Part shown: positions 1 to 7,564 of the stretch, one piece after another | Position numbering within the stretch: the first letter of the stretch is position 1 | Layout of the letters: every line of letters begins with the position of its first letter | NCBI RefSeq assembly: GCF_014203595.1 | Contig: NZ_JACHJK010000005.1 | Span: 90,006 to 154,005 of the forward strand | DNA length: 64,000 nt | DNA from: Streptomyces echinatus | GTDB taxonomy: Bacteria; Actinomycetota; Actinomycetes; Streptomycetales; Streptomycetaceae | Reading direction: 5' to 3' | Made by a program: the position numbers and the translations under genes | Notes under the pieces: model-generated | What the model was told of the DNA's origin: nothing | Seen by the model: the letters and a program-made list of their open reading frames with translations, nothing else | Databases searched by the model: none

Positions 1-547
1 GGTGGGGGATGGTGCGGTAGTCGCGGACGAAGGGCGTGGCGTCCTCTCGCAGTGCGACCGGCACCTTCAGGAAGCCGCCCGCGATCCTGCGCGGCATACG
101 CACCCGCCGTAAGACGTCGTAGCCCACGAGCCGCAGCTCGACGACCCCCGGCTTGACGGTGGTGACGTACACGGCGTGCACGCCCCACGCGTGCCGTAGC
201 CGTTCGGCGGAGGCGGCGACGTCGGCGGGTTCCTGGCCCGGGGCCAGGCGGAGGCGTATCCGCAGCCCAGTCGTGGTGGGCCGAATGAGGCCCCGACGCG
301 GCGGCACGGGCCGTATCTCGCGCTGCGTCATGGCCTTCATGGCGAGCACCCGCAGCCTGGAGGGCGCCACGGTCAGGCCGCATGCCTCCATGACCGAGCC
401 GTACGAGCTGAGCAGCCGAACCGTGGACACCGGCAGACCGACCGTGGACCAGTACGCCGCCGGGTGCTTGGCCCGGGCGCAGGCGGCCCCGCCGCCGAGT
501 GCGGCGACAGGACCACCCACTTCCAGAAGCGTCGTCAGGTCGGACAT
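1..547 (-). CDS. N-terminal part of AICE FtsK/SpoIIIE-like translocase (runs off window)
   Basis: Only the first 182 residues are visible, starting at the ATG at 547-545 and leaving the window at position 1. The ATG overlaps the stop codon of the preceding gene by one base, so the two are translationally coupled. The visible part has no ATPase motifs. The assignment rests on position: in Streptomyces integrative elements the gene directly after an SCO3933-type protein is normally an FtsK/SpoIIIE (TraSA/TraB-like) DNA pump that moves double-stranded DNA between hyphae. The identity is therefore inferred from neighbourhood; the motor domain would lie to the left. Confidence 0.6.
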   Translation of the reverse strand, partial: MSDLTTLLEVGGPVAALGGGAACARAKHPAAYWSTVGLPVSTVRLLSSYGSVMEACGLTVAPSRLRVLAMKAMTQREIRPVPPRRGLIRPTTTGLRIRLRLAPGQEPADVAASAERLRHAWGVHAVYVTTVKPGVVELRLVGYDVLRRVRMPRRIAGGFLKVPVALREDATPFVRDYRTIPH

Positions 548-903
548 TAGGCGGCGGCCCCGGTCGCGGCCGGGAAGGCGGCCGGAGTGACAGCGGCAGC
601 GCGGTAGGCGATGCCGTGGCGCTGCTGTCCGTTGAAGACGGACTCCCACGGCCGGGCGACGAGGCCCGGCAGCGAGACCGGGGCCCCGAGGGTCAGCCCC
701 TCGGAGATGCCGCCTTCCGGAACGGTGACCTTGATCAGCGAGGACTCGCCGTCCTCGATGTAGACGACACCGATGGTCATCAGCGCCTCACCGCTGTTGG
801 CGTCCTTGGCGATCTCGCCGGTCTGCCGGTCGCGGACCTTCGGCTCGGGCGCCTCGGTGAGGAGGATCGTCGCTCCAGAGGTCTCCACGCGGATGGTGCG
901 CAA
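547..903 (-). CDS. SCO3933-family regulatory protein of integrative element
   Basis: This 118-residue protein begins MRTIRVETSGATILLTEAPE and ends in an alanine-rich tail; I recognise it as the SCO3933 family found before FtsK-like genes in Streptomyces integrative elements. No catalytic motif is visible. The composition (many beta-branched residues, 'GVVYIEDGESSLIKV') suggests a compact beta-rich fold. It is first in a leftward operon with the FtsK-like gene (stop and start overlap by one base). Two ACTCGT-type operator copies lie 16-105 bp upstream of its start, so it is probably repressed by the GntR protein encoded at 1071-1859. Its biochemical role is unknown. Confidence 0.75.
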   Translation of the reverse strand: MRTIRVETSGATILLTEAPEPKVRDRQTGEIAKDANSGEALMTIGVVYIEDGESSLIKVTVPEGGISEGLTLGAPVSLPGLVARPWESVFNGQQRHGIAYRAAAVTPAAFPAATGAAA

Positions 904-918
904 GGCACACTCCTATCC

Positions 919-934
919 ACTCGTCTATACAAGA
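919..934. promoter_or_regulatory. Operator copy A (GntR/KorSA-like), imperfect
   Basis: ACTCGTCTATACAAGA lies 16 bp before the start of the SCO3933-type gene. It shares ACTCGTCTATAC with the perfect palindrome at 993-1008, but the right half-site is degenerate. Binding by the neighbouring GntR protein is inferred. Confidence 0.55.
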
Positions 935-992
935 TGCTTTCTGCGAGTCCCTTGATCGGGATCGTGCACTCACCTTGCCACACAACTTGCCC

Positions 993-1008
993 ACTCGTCT
1001 ATACGAGT
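993..1008. promoter_or_regulatory. Operator copy B, perfect palindrome ACTCGT-N4-ACGAGT
   Basis: ACTCGTCTATACGAGT is a perfect 6-bp inverted repeat with a four-base spacer. It lies in the gap between the GntR gene (ends 1071) and the SCO3933-type gene (starts 903). It is the best copy of a motif found four times around these genes. Small symmetric sites of this kind are typical of GntR/HutC repressors such as KorSA of pSAM2. Confidence 0.65.
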
Positions 1009-1070
1009 AAGCGTGTTGGGGTGTACGAGTTCGGAGAAGCGTCCCCGCGCACCACCGCAAATCATGACGA

Positions 1071-1859
1071 TCAGGTCGCAGGAAGCTGGTACGAGAGGAC
1101 GTACGCGTCCGCCGCCATCACCGTGTCGCAGACCTCGACGGCCCGCCCCTCGGTGTCGAAGGCCGTCCGGATGAGGTGGATGACCGGCACACCGGCGGCC
1201 AGCCGGAGCGTCTTCACCTCTGCGGGCGAGGGCATCCGGGCGCGGATCTCCTCCTCGAAGTGGTCGAGGCGGTGGCCCAGCTCTTCCAGGCGGGCGTAGA
1301 TGCCGCCGGGCCCGGGGTTGGGTTCCGCGATCGGGGTCCCGCGGGCGATGTCGAGCGGAAGGTAGGAGGTGGCGAACTCCACCGGCCGCCCGTCGAGCAG
1401 ATACCGGCGCCGACGAGCCAGCACGCGCCGCACCGAGCCCAACCGGGCAGAGACGTCCTGACTGGCCTTTTCCTCCTTCACCTCCAGGCTGTCCACCTGG
1501 GGGTGACTGCCGGCCGCGTCCGCCTCCACGATGAACGCGGACTTGCCCTGCTCCCTGTGCCGCCGGGCGAAACGGTCCGAGGCGAGCCGCCGCACGGGCG
1601 GTCGTGGTCGTACGAAGACTCCCCTGCCGTGCTCGGCGTGCACCAGGCCCTCACCCTGGAGGATGGAGAAGGCGTTGCGGACCGTCATCCGGGACACCCC
1701 GAAGTGGTCGACAAGGTCGGCTTCGGAGGGCAGTTTCTCGCCCTCGCGGAATCGCCCACGGTCGATGGCCTCGCGCAGTTGGTCGGCGATCTGCCGGAAG
1801 ACCGCACGATCGCTCGTGGGGTCGAGATCACCGAGGAGGCCCGAAGGGAGAGGGCTCAC
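1071..1859 (-). CDS. GntR/HutC-family repressor, KorSA-like
   Basis: The product has 262 residues and starts at GTG 1859, with AAAGGA eight bases upstream. Residues about 15-80 form a GntR winged helix (GRFREGEKLPSEADLVDHFG, then VSRMTVRNAFSILQGEGLV). Residues about 100-260 are a UTRA/HutC effector domain (VRRVLARRRRYLLDGRPVEF). In pSAM2 the equivalent protein KorSA keeps the element integrated by repressing the replication activator and its own gene; the same role is inferred here. It is divergent from the Nudix gene, and an operator copy sits at 1874-1889 between them, consistent with autoregulation. The ligand is unknown. Confidence 0.85.
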   Translation of the reverse strand: MSPLPSGLLGDLDPTSDRAVFRQIADQLREAIDRGRFREGEKLPSEADLVDHFGVSRMTVRNAFSILQGEGLVHAEHGRGVFVRPRPPVRRLASDRFARRHREQGKSAFIVEADAAGSHPQVDSLEVKEEKASQDVSARLGSVRRVLARRRRYLLDGRPVEFATSYLPLDIARGTPIAEPNPGPGGIYARLEELGHRLDHFEEEIRARMPSPAEVKTLRLAAGVPVIHLIRTAFDTEGRAVEVCDTVMAADAYVLSYQLPAT

Positions 1860-1873
1860 GTGAGTAATCCTTT

Positions 1874-1889
1874 AGGTATCTAGACGAGT
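1874..1889. promoter_or_regulatory. Operator copy C between GntR and Nudix genes
   Basis: On the minus strand this reads ACTCGTCTAGATACCT, matching the first ten bases of the palindrome at 993-1008. It lies 15 bp before the GntR start and 56 bp before the Nudix start, so it could control both divergent promoters. Confidence 0.5.
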
Positions 1890-1944
1890 GGGCGAGTGTT
1901 GTTGCTACGGTGGAGAGCCTAGTCAGCCGAGAGGGCCGAGGAAC

Positions 1945-2376
1945 GTGAGCACAGAACGCCCGCACTCCGTGAGCGTCGCCGGGGTCGTCGTGGACGACCA
2001 CGGCCGGGCCCTCCTGATCCAGCGCCGGGACAACGGCAAGTGGGAGCCGCCGGGCGGCGTCCTCGAACGCGAGGAGACCATCCCCGAAGCCCTCCAGCGC
2101 GAAGTCCTCGAAGAGACCGGAATCAAGATCGCCCTTCCGGCGACCCTGACCGGCGTCTACAAGAACATGAAGGGCCTGATCGTCTCGCTGGTCTTCCGCT
2201 GTGAAGCCGCCGACGGTGTGCCCACCACCGGTGACGAGACCCGCGCACTGCGCTGGGCCACCCGCGAAGAGGTCACCGAGCTTGCCGACGAGGCGTACGC
2301 GATCCGCGTCCTGGACGCTCTCGACGCCATGACCCCGCCGGCCATCCGCGCCCACGACGGCGTGAAACTCGTCTAG
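1945..2376 (+). CDS. Nudix hydrolase, Pif-like (element immunity candidate)
   Basis: The product has 143 residues from GTG 1945 (GAGAGGG about nine bases upstream). The Nudix box is intact: GGVLEREET, then PEALQREVLEETGI, fitting Gx5Ex7REUxEExGU. It would hydrolyse a nucleoside diphosphate derivative. In pSAM2 the Nudix protein Pif, encoded beside korSA, blocks redundant conjugal transfer into hyphae that already carry the element. The same gene pairing here (GntR repressor divergent from a Nudix gene) supports an analogous immunity role, but that role is inferred from context. The start GTG is preferred because the conserved fold begins at 'HSVSVAGVVVDDHG'. Confidence 0.85.
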   Translation: MSTERPHSVSVAGVVVDDHGRALLIQRRDNGKWEPPGGVLEREETIPEALQREVLEETGIKIALPATLTGVYKNMKGLIVSLVFRCEAADGVPTTGDETRALRWATREEVTELADEAYAIRVLDALDAMTPPAIRAHDGVKLV

Positions 2377-2422
2377 CCCGAACCCGCTGCACATGGCGGC
2401 CTACCAGCACGAAGGAACTTGT

Positions 2423-2851
2423 ATGCATGAGTATACGAGTACAGCCCGGGTCTGGGGCCTGAGTTGCCCAGGATTCCCCGAAGAAGTGAGCCGGGCCCGC
2501 CGCTGGACCCGCGACATCCTGCGCGGCTCCCCCTTAGCCGAAGACGCCGAACTGATCGTGAGCGAGCTGAGCGCGAATGCGATCCTTCACACGGCCAGCG
2601 GCCGGGAGTACGGCAGCTTCCACCTCGCGGTTGCCGTCTCGGCACAGGTGGTCGCGGTGTCCGTCACGGACGATGGCGGCACGGCAACGGCCCCGAAGGT
2701 CGAGCACCAGGACCAGGACGCCGAGAACGGCCGAGGACTGGGCATGGTCAGCGCCATCGCCCACCGGGTCGTCGTCCACGACAGCGAGCAGGGCCACACG
2801 GTCACCGCGGAGCTGTACGCGGACGCCCGTCCGGGAGGCCACCCATGCTGA
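2423..2851 (+). CDS. HATPase-type ATP-binding regulatory protein (anti-sigma-like)
   Basis: The product has 142 residues from ATG 2423, chosen because GAAGGAA lies six bases upstream; an in-frame ATG at 2393 has no such site. It carries the single-domain GHKL fold of Streptomyces RsbW/SpoIIAB-like proteins: N-box LIVSELSANAILH (helix alpha-1), G1-type VSVTDDGG and a G2-like ENGRGLGMVSAIAH. Such proteins act as anti-sigma kinases or partner-switch regulators. The target is not evident, and no sigma factor is adjacent. The 3' end overlaps the next gene by seven bases. An ACTCGT operator overlaps the start codon region, suggesting control by the element's GntR protein. Confidence 0.75.
   Translation: MHEYTSTARVWGLSCPGFPEEVSRARRWTRDILRGSPLAEDAELIVSELSANAILHTASGREYGSFHLAVAVSAQVVAVSVTDDGGTATAPKVEHQDQDAENGRGLGMVSAIAHRVVVHDSEQGHTVTAELYADARPGGHPC
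2425..2440. promoter_or_regulatory. Operator copy D overlapping a start codon
   Basis: On the minus strand this reads ACTCGTATACTCATGC and shares ACTCGT and a TATAC core with the other copies. Its position over the first codons of the HATPase gene would block initiation if occupied. It is a weaker match than copies A-C. Confidence 0.4.
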
Positions 2852-3225
2852 AGCCGCCGCAGTGGGGCTTCTGGTGCGAGTGCTGGACCGAGGACCTGAC
2901 CGAGCAGTGGGGGCCGGCACTGCTGGCATCATTCGACGCGTACTCGGCACCCCAGGCAGACCGTTGGGTAGCGGTCGCACTCCGCACGATCTCACCGGCC
3001 CTGGACGCGGACGCCTCCGACGAGGCATGGGAGTGGCTGTACGAGGGCCGCATCGAAACCCGCCGAGCCCTGCTGCGCGCCGAACCGTGCACGGTGTCTG
3101 TGGCCCACGCGGATACCCGCATCACCTGGACGATCCGACCGGTGCTATTCCTGCCACTCGTGCATCGCCAGGCAGCCGAACTGCCCGCGTGCGCATACAA
3201 CTTCAAGCCCCGTCAGGCTGAGTGA
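2845..3225 (+). CDS. Conserved hypothetical protein of integrative element
   Basis: The product has 126 residues from ATG 2845, overlapping the end of the HATPase gene by seven bases, so the pair is cotranslated. It is rich in Trp (PPQWGFWCECW, DEAWEWLYEG) and has no recognised catalytic motif or membrane segment. Homologous small proteins accompany single-domain HATPase genes in streptomycetes, which suggests a partner or target, but I cannot assign a function. It is the last gene before a 540-bp gap and may mark the end of the element's regulatory block. Confidence 0.65.
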   Translation: MLKPPQWGFWCECWTEDLTEQWGPALLASFDAYSAPQADRWVAVALRTISPALDADASDEAWEWLYEGRIETRRALLRAEPCTVSVAHADTRITWTIRPVLFLPLVHRQAAELPACAYNFKPRQAE

Positions 3226-3403
3226 GTTACAACTTTCTCTACTGGTTCAAGGCGGCTCGCTCCGCTCACCGCGCGCGGCCCGGCCCCCGGCCGGGCCTGC
3301 GCTCCTGTCTCCGCCCCGCTCCAGCCCGGCCGGCGCCCGTGCCGCGCGCTGAGGCAATCTGCCGCTGCTGTCAGAGAAGGGGTACGTCGTGGCTGGGGCG
3401 GTC

Positions 3404-3425
3404 GGCTCCACGGCTTTACGGAGCC
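3404..3425. repeat. Small hairpin GGCTCC/GGAGCC
   Basis: GGCTCC at 3404-3409 and GGAGCC at 3420-3425 form a 6-bp stem with a ten-base loop. It abuts the larger nested inverted repeat that starts at 3427. Confidence 0.5.
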
Positions 3426-3426
3426 A

Positions 3427-3537
3427 CTTTGGCGCGAGCCTCGAAGATCATGGCCCCAACGTCGTGCTTTACCGGGCAGGTCCACAGACTGCCCGACGCG
3501 CCGGAAGCTTACGGGGCCATGATCACTCGCGCCAAAG
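3427..3537. repeat. Nested three-tier inverted repeat, 111 bp
   Basis: Outer arms CTTTGGCGCGAG (3427-3438) and its complement (3526-3537) enclose GATCATGGCCCC (3446-3457) and its complement (3513-3524). These enclose GGGCAG (3474-3479) and CTGCCC (3489-3494). All three arms are perfect. Together they form a long interrupted hairpin that is much larger than a terminator and is not followed by a T-run. Confidence 0.75.
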
Positions 3538-3766
3538 CAGCGCCACCCCAAAGCCGCTCCACCGCCCGTCGACGGTCTGGCAACCGATGTTGCCCAAGCG
3601 CGTGAAACCGCTGGATAGCCTCGTCAGCGATCAGATGCAGCCATGCATCCGTTTTCGGTCATTGCACCAGAGTCTGCCCCTCCCCCCGCGCCGCTTCTGC
3701 GACTCTATGTGCTTGCACAGAGTCGCTGCCTGATCACGAAGCGAATGCCCGGCGGGGGGATTTGTG

Positions 3767-4162
3767 ATGGAACACGCACAGTTGGTCGCCACCGCGACGG
3801 CAGCCGCAGCCGCGCTGGTAGGGGAGATGGCCAAGGACACCTGGGCATCGGTGAGGTCCCTGGCCGCCCGACTGTTCCGTCATGCAGGTCCGGAGGAGGA
3901 AGAACGTCAACTGGCCAGGCTCGACACCGACCAGGCGCAGGCAGCAGCGCTTGATCCAGCGGTTCTCCGCGACAGGTGGAGCCGCCGACTACTGACCCTA
4001 GTGGAGGATTTTCCAGAGGCAGCCGAGATCCTGGCTGAGCTGGCGAGCCGTCGGCAAGAAGACGCGCAAACGGGAGTAAACCAGTCGGCGTCTAACAACA
4101 CTGGGTCCGTCATCCAGATCGGCAGGGACAACTCCGGCAACCTGAACACGGAGAGAAGGTGA
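3767..4162 (+). CDS. Small helical protein with C-terminal RHIM/amyloid-like motif
   Basis: The product has 131 residues from ATG 3767 (GGGGGGA six bases upstream; GTG 3764 is closer but less well spaced). Residues 1-38 form a hydrophobic then amphipathic helix (ATAAAAALVGEMAKDTWASV). Residues 40-100 are charged helices. Residues 106-127 end in NNTGSVIQIGRDNSGNLN. The core IQIG inside an N/G-rich, roughly symmetric segment resembles RHIM and the bacterial amyloid signalling (BASS) motifs. In BASS systems such motifs terminate small effector proteins whose N-terminal helices attack membranes. The next gene starts with a matching motif and overlaps by four bases. The effector role is inferred. 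Confidence 0.7.
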   Translation: MEHAQLVATATAAAAALVGEMAKDTWASVRSLAARLFRHAGPEEEERQLARLDTDQAQAAALDPAVLRDRWSRRLLTLVEDFPEAAEILAELASRRQEDAQTGVNQSASNNTGSVIQIGRDNSGNLNTERR

Positions 4163-6315
4163 CTGCCCCAGAGGGGCCCGTCACGCCCCCGCGTCCCGAG
4201 GGTCCACCACTTCCCGGACAGTTCTCAATCAATAACACCGGCGCGAATATCCAAGTTGGCCGCGACAACACCGGCATCATCAACATCACACGACGGGCCA
4301 AGTTGCCGCATCCCGCCGTCCCGCGTGGCGACCGGGAAGCGGCCTTGGAGCCGCGTTGGGCTCACACACCGACCCCGCAGCAAGCGGCAAACCTAATTGC
4401 CGCGCACGGTCTCGCCGTCATCGCGGGAGAGCGCGGCACAGGACGCCGCATCTCGGCAGTTCGTGCTCTGCATACTCACCTTGCCACTCCATCGAGAGCA
4501 GCCCTGCTCTTCGATCTCGCAGTGGACTGGGACGAAGACGAAGTTCCGGAACGAGAGGTACTGCCCGAGCCGGCTGCTGGGCACGGTTACTTGATCGATG
4601 CGACATCCCGTGTCGTCTCTGAGCCCACAGCTCGGGCACTCACAGCGTGGGCAGAGGAGCTCCACGACCAGGGTGGGTGTCTGGTCATCATCGCCAACCA
4701 AGGCGCGTGGAAGGGCGACAACCGCATCGAGGTTGTCGCGGTGCGGCCTGATGCAGGCCAAGTTGCTCGAAACCACCTTGCTTACCTGGGATGCCAGGCG
4801 CAAGCACAGTGGCTACAACTCGACCCTCAGCGCACTATGTCACGCGGGCTGCTCCGCCAGCCCGTCCCTTCCGATCCCACCGTGGGCGTCCTAGCCGACC
4901 TCATCACGCGTAGCGTGAGCCCGTCTGACGCCGTTGCGATCGCTGAGCGCCTGCGCAACATCGCCCCTGAACGCGTCGTCCGAGCCGTAGAGCTGAGGGA
5001 CAACAAAGACGAGCAAGGGCTCGATGAGATTCGTCGCATTCGGGAAGAGGTCCTTCTATGGACAAGCTTCTTGGAGAAGAAGCTCACGGATACGGGCACC
5101 CGTGGCGAGGATCGGGTGATGCTGCTTGCTGCCGCCTACCTCGAAGGTGCCCCCCTAGAACTCTGCATTAAGGCGGCCACCGCGTTCGGTTCTCGTGACG
5201 AGCCGATCGCGCGGCGCTATCGCGAAGGCCGCAGCCCTCGGCGCCGTTTGCGGGACGTGGGAGTCGACGTGACTCCCAGTGATACGGCAGCCTTTGATAG
5301 CAGGCCAGGCCTCGCTTCCTCGGCCATCCACATGGACTGGCATCACTGGGCCGACGAACGAGCAGAGACCGTTAAGTGGCTCACTCGCATCACCGCCTCG
5401 GACGGCGTGGCCAGGGCATGGGCAGAACAGGTTGGCTCCCGGCTATTGGATCTGTCCAAGACCGCTGTGGACCCTCCCTTCTTCACCGTCCTTGATGCTT
5501 GGACGAGCGCATCCCCGGACACTGGACGCATAGACGTAATCGCCAGACTCATGACGCAAGCCGCTGAAACAGGAGAGCTTGCCCGTGACGCCCATAAGCA
5601 ACTGCTGGATTGGGCTAGAAAGCCACAACTGTCACATCGGAAGGTAGTGGCTCAGGTATGCGCCGGCCGCTACGGCATGCGATGGCCTCACATGGCCCTC
5701 GTCCGGCTGCGTCACATCCTTGCGATGGAAGATGACGCCACTCACATCGCAGCTACCGCTCTCGAAAGCTACGCAGGAAAGAGCAGCGACGGCCTTAAGA
5801 GGATCGTCGCAACGATTGAGACATGGCTCGAAAAATATCCGAACCACGCTGCGGGCCCGCGGGCATTTCTAGCCCTTACCGATCCTTCATACAACGTTCT
5901 GGACCGGCTTATGGCCTCTGCTCAAGTGTCGCCGGTGATCCGTGATTTCTTAATCAGCGGTTGGATGCAGACGCTGGAACAGGCAGACGTGCGTGACCGA
6001 GCGTATCAAGTCCTACTCGGTTGGGCCAAAGCCGCTCATGAGGGGCGACTGGAAAGTGGCACTACATTCGGAATTCTCACCGACGTTCGAAATGCTCACA
6101 CTCCAGTCGATGCCATGTCACGCTTCCTTTATGGAAGCCCCGGCCAAGACGATCGCGCTCTGATCGAAGCCCGGCTCGCCTTGGCCAATCTCCAGACCTG
6201 CAATCACGCGGAATGCCTCGAACCATCCTGCCCCCTCAAACAAGCTCCTGGCTCCTCCTCCGGCTCCTCCTCGGATTCCAGCACCGCCGGGGGCCCAGGT
6301 GAGCTTCGAACCTGA
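4159..6315 (+). CDS. NLR/STAND-like NTPase-fold protein with N-terminal RHIM/amyloid-like motif
   Basis: The product has 718 residues from GTG 4159, in a GTGA overlap with the upstream gene. Residues 22-43 contain INNTGANIQVGRDNTGIIN, sharing 12 of 18 core positions with the upstream protein's tail. Residues 90-98 read GERGTGRRI, a Walker-A-like loop in which the catalytic Lys and Ser/Thr are replaced by Arg. A Walker-B-like GYLIDAT lies near residue 145 and a sensor-like LVIIANQ near 175. Residues about 250-690 are alpha-helical, likely a repeat-type sensing region, followed by a Ser/Gly-rich tail. The arrangement suits a receptor that nucleates its small partner by motif templating. A TTA codon at 5950-5952 implies bldA-dependent translation. 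GC is lower than in core genes. Confidence 0.7.
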   Translation: MTAPEGPVTPPRPEGPPLPGQFSINNTGANIQVGRDNTGIINITRRAKLPHPAVPRGDREAALEPRWAHTPTPQQAANLIAAHGLAVIAGERGTGRRISAVRALHTHLATPSRAALLFDLAVDWDEDEVPEREVLPEPAAGHGYLIDATSRVVSEPTARALTAWAEELHDQGGCLVIIANQGAWKGDNRIEVVAVRPDAGQVARNHLAYLGCQAQAQWLQLDPQRTMSRGLLRQPVPSDPTVGVLADLITRSVSPSDAVAIAERLRNIAPERVVRAVELRDNKDEQGLDEIRRIREEVLLWTSFLEKKLTDTGTRGEDRVMLLAAAYLEGAPLELCIKAATAFGSRDEPIARRYREGRSPRRRLRDVGVDVTPSDTAAFDSRPGLASSAIHMDWHHWADERAETVKWLTRITASDGVARAWAEQVGSRLLDLSKTAVDPPFFTVLDAWTSASPDTGRIDVIARLMTQAAETGELARDAHKQLLDWARKPQLSHRKVVAQVCAGRYGMRWPHMALVRLRHILAMEDDATHIAATALESYAGKSSDGLKRIVATIETWLEKYPNHAAGPRAFLALTDPSYNVLDRLMASAQVSPVIRDFLISGWMQTLEQADVRDRAYQVLLGWAKAAHEGRLESGTTFGILTDVRNAHTPVDAMSRFLYGSPGQDDRALIEARLALANLQTCNHAECLEPSCPLKQAPGSSSGSSSDSSTAGGPGELRT

Positions 6316-6526
6316 CCTGAGCTCCGAGAGTCGACGAGTTCGGTTTTCCTTGCTTCGTTGGGTGCTGGCACCGCTTACGACCTGGCGTGCTCGACGCCTG
6401 GCGAAAGGGTACGGCCTCGGGATGGACGCGCGCAGCGCGTGGGCACTTGCGCGAACAGCAGATCACCCGGAGGAGTTTCCTTTCGCCATGGAGCACCTGC
6501 GAGACGATCAGGAGAACGAGCCATAG
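6299..6526 (+). CDS. Small basic hypothetical protein, third gene of the RHIM-like operon
   Basis: The reading frame encodes 75 residues from GTG 6299 and overlaps the upstream gene by 17 bases. It has a basic amphipathic stretch (RRVRFSLLRWVLAP) and an acidic end (HLRDDQENEP). No known motif is present. Overlap and same-strand orientation support cotranslation, but the ribosome binding site is weak and the frame could be fortuitous. Confidence 0.4.
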   Translation: MSFEPDLSSESRRVRFSLLRWVLAPLTTWRARRLAKGYGLGMDARSAWALARTADHPEEFPFAMEHLRDDQENEP

Positions 6527-6582
6527 GGCAACAGGTAGGGGTGGATCCGGCATAGGAGGCGTAATCAAGGTCGGGGTCTCGA

Positions 6583-7563
6583 CTAACTACGGGCATCCCT
6601 CTTTGCAGCTACCTCAATACTCTTTTTCGTCAGATAGAGCCGAAATTCGGCAGAATCCAAGAGTTTGGAATACCTGACGTCCATGGAGAACTTATACGCC
6701 AGCAGGGCCTGGATGTCCGGAACGCTAGATAGATCACGCCTCGCCGACAAAACGCCACCCACTTTGGCTGTAATTGAGCGCGCCGCAGCATCTACGTCAT
6801 GACACAGAGAAGAACCCTGCAGTGCAGCTATGAGAATTTCCATGCTGCTGCGGGGCTCGTTATCTAGAGGCTTGTAATTAGCTGACTCGATGAACTCAAA
6901 CCACTCGACCAGCTGGCCTTGATGTGTAACTTGACCAAAGTCAACCGATGATTCCATGAGGGCAGGGCGAAGCTCTGGAGTGATTCCCGCCCAGTTGAAT
7001 GGTAGTTCAGTTCCAGGACTCCTGATCATCCGAGACATTCCCCGGACAAGAAACACATATCCAGCTGGAAGGCTGCTAGCCAAAGCAACTACGCCGGCTG
7101 CGGCTGAGACGTTTGCCTGTTCAAGGCGGGCCAGCGCATCCGGAACCCGCACGTATCCCGGGGCAATATCACGCAAGAACGCGCGGGGCACTAGCACGTG
7201 CGATGCGAATGAGTTCGCCTGATGTTCCTGTGCAATACCAATAGAGTTGGGCGACTCGACTGTGACCTCTTCGGGGTACCCCTGTTGCTGCATATCGCAT
7301 TGCACGGTTTCAACATGCCAGGGCAGCAAAACATGACCCAATTCATGTGCGAGCGTGAACCGCATACGTCGACTATTGTCGATCTTCTTCAAGAAGATTT
7401 TAGGTCGGGGCGATCCCAAACCGAGGACCACGCCGTCACAGGAGAACGGCCAATCACATTCCTGGATATCCGCGTAGCGGGCAGCAAGTGAATGGATATC
7501 CACTGGAGGAGTCAGAGAAAACCGATCAACCAGTGTGACTGCAAGCTGCTCTTCAGGGGGCAC
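6583..7563 (-). CDS. ImmA/IrrE-family zinc metallopeptidase
   Basis: The product has 326 residues from GTG 7563, one base after the stop of the preceding gene. Residues about 70-85 contain the zinc motif HELGH in a FTLAHELGHVLLP context, and a downstream QEHQANSFASHVLVP supplies the family's third ligand region. ImmA/IrrE proteins cleave or bind repressors and antitoxins in mobile elements. The C-terminal 150 residues match no domain I recognise. It ends a three-gene leftward operon with a small helical protein and a colicin-E3-like RNase domain, so degradation of a repressor or antitoxin is the likely job (inference). Confidence 0.85.
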   Translation of the reverse strand: MPPEEQLAVTLVDRFSLTPPVDIHSLAARYADIQECDWPFSCDGVVLGLGSPRPKIFLKKIDNSRRMRFTLAHELGHVLLPWHVETVQCDMQQQGYPEEVTVESPNSIGIAQEHQANSFASHVLVPRAFLRDIAPGYVRVPDALARLEQANVSAAAGVVALASSLPAGYVFLVRGMSRMIRSPGTELPFNWAGITPELRPALMESSVDFGQVTHQGQLVEWFEFIESANYKPLDNEPRSSMEILIAALQGSSLCHDVDAAARSITAKVGGVLSARRDLSSVPDIQALLAYKFSMDVRYSKLLDSAEFRLYLTKKSIEVAAKRDARS

Positions 7564-7564
7564 T

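Larger units (their letters stand above)
3226..3766. other. Gene-free stretch with nested inverted repeats
   Basis: No convincing reading frame is present. The first 110 bases are a GC-rich tail. Positions 3404-3537 fold into a large compound hairpin (separate entry). The last 100 bases are less GC-rich and end in a GGGGGGA ribosome binding site for the next gene. The promoter of the downstream operon must lie here. Confidence 0.6.

Noticed and set aside
1..3225. Complete integrative element with attachment sites
   Set aside because: No integrase, excisionase or Rep gene and no tRNA-derived direct repeat is visible; only one end can be in the window.
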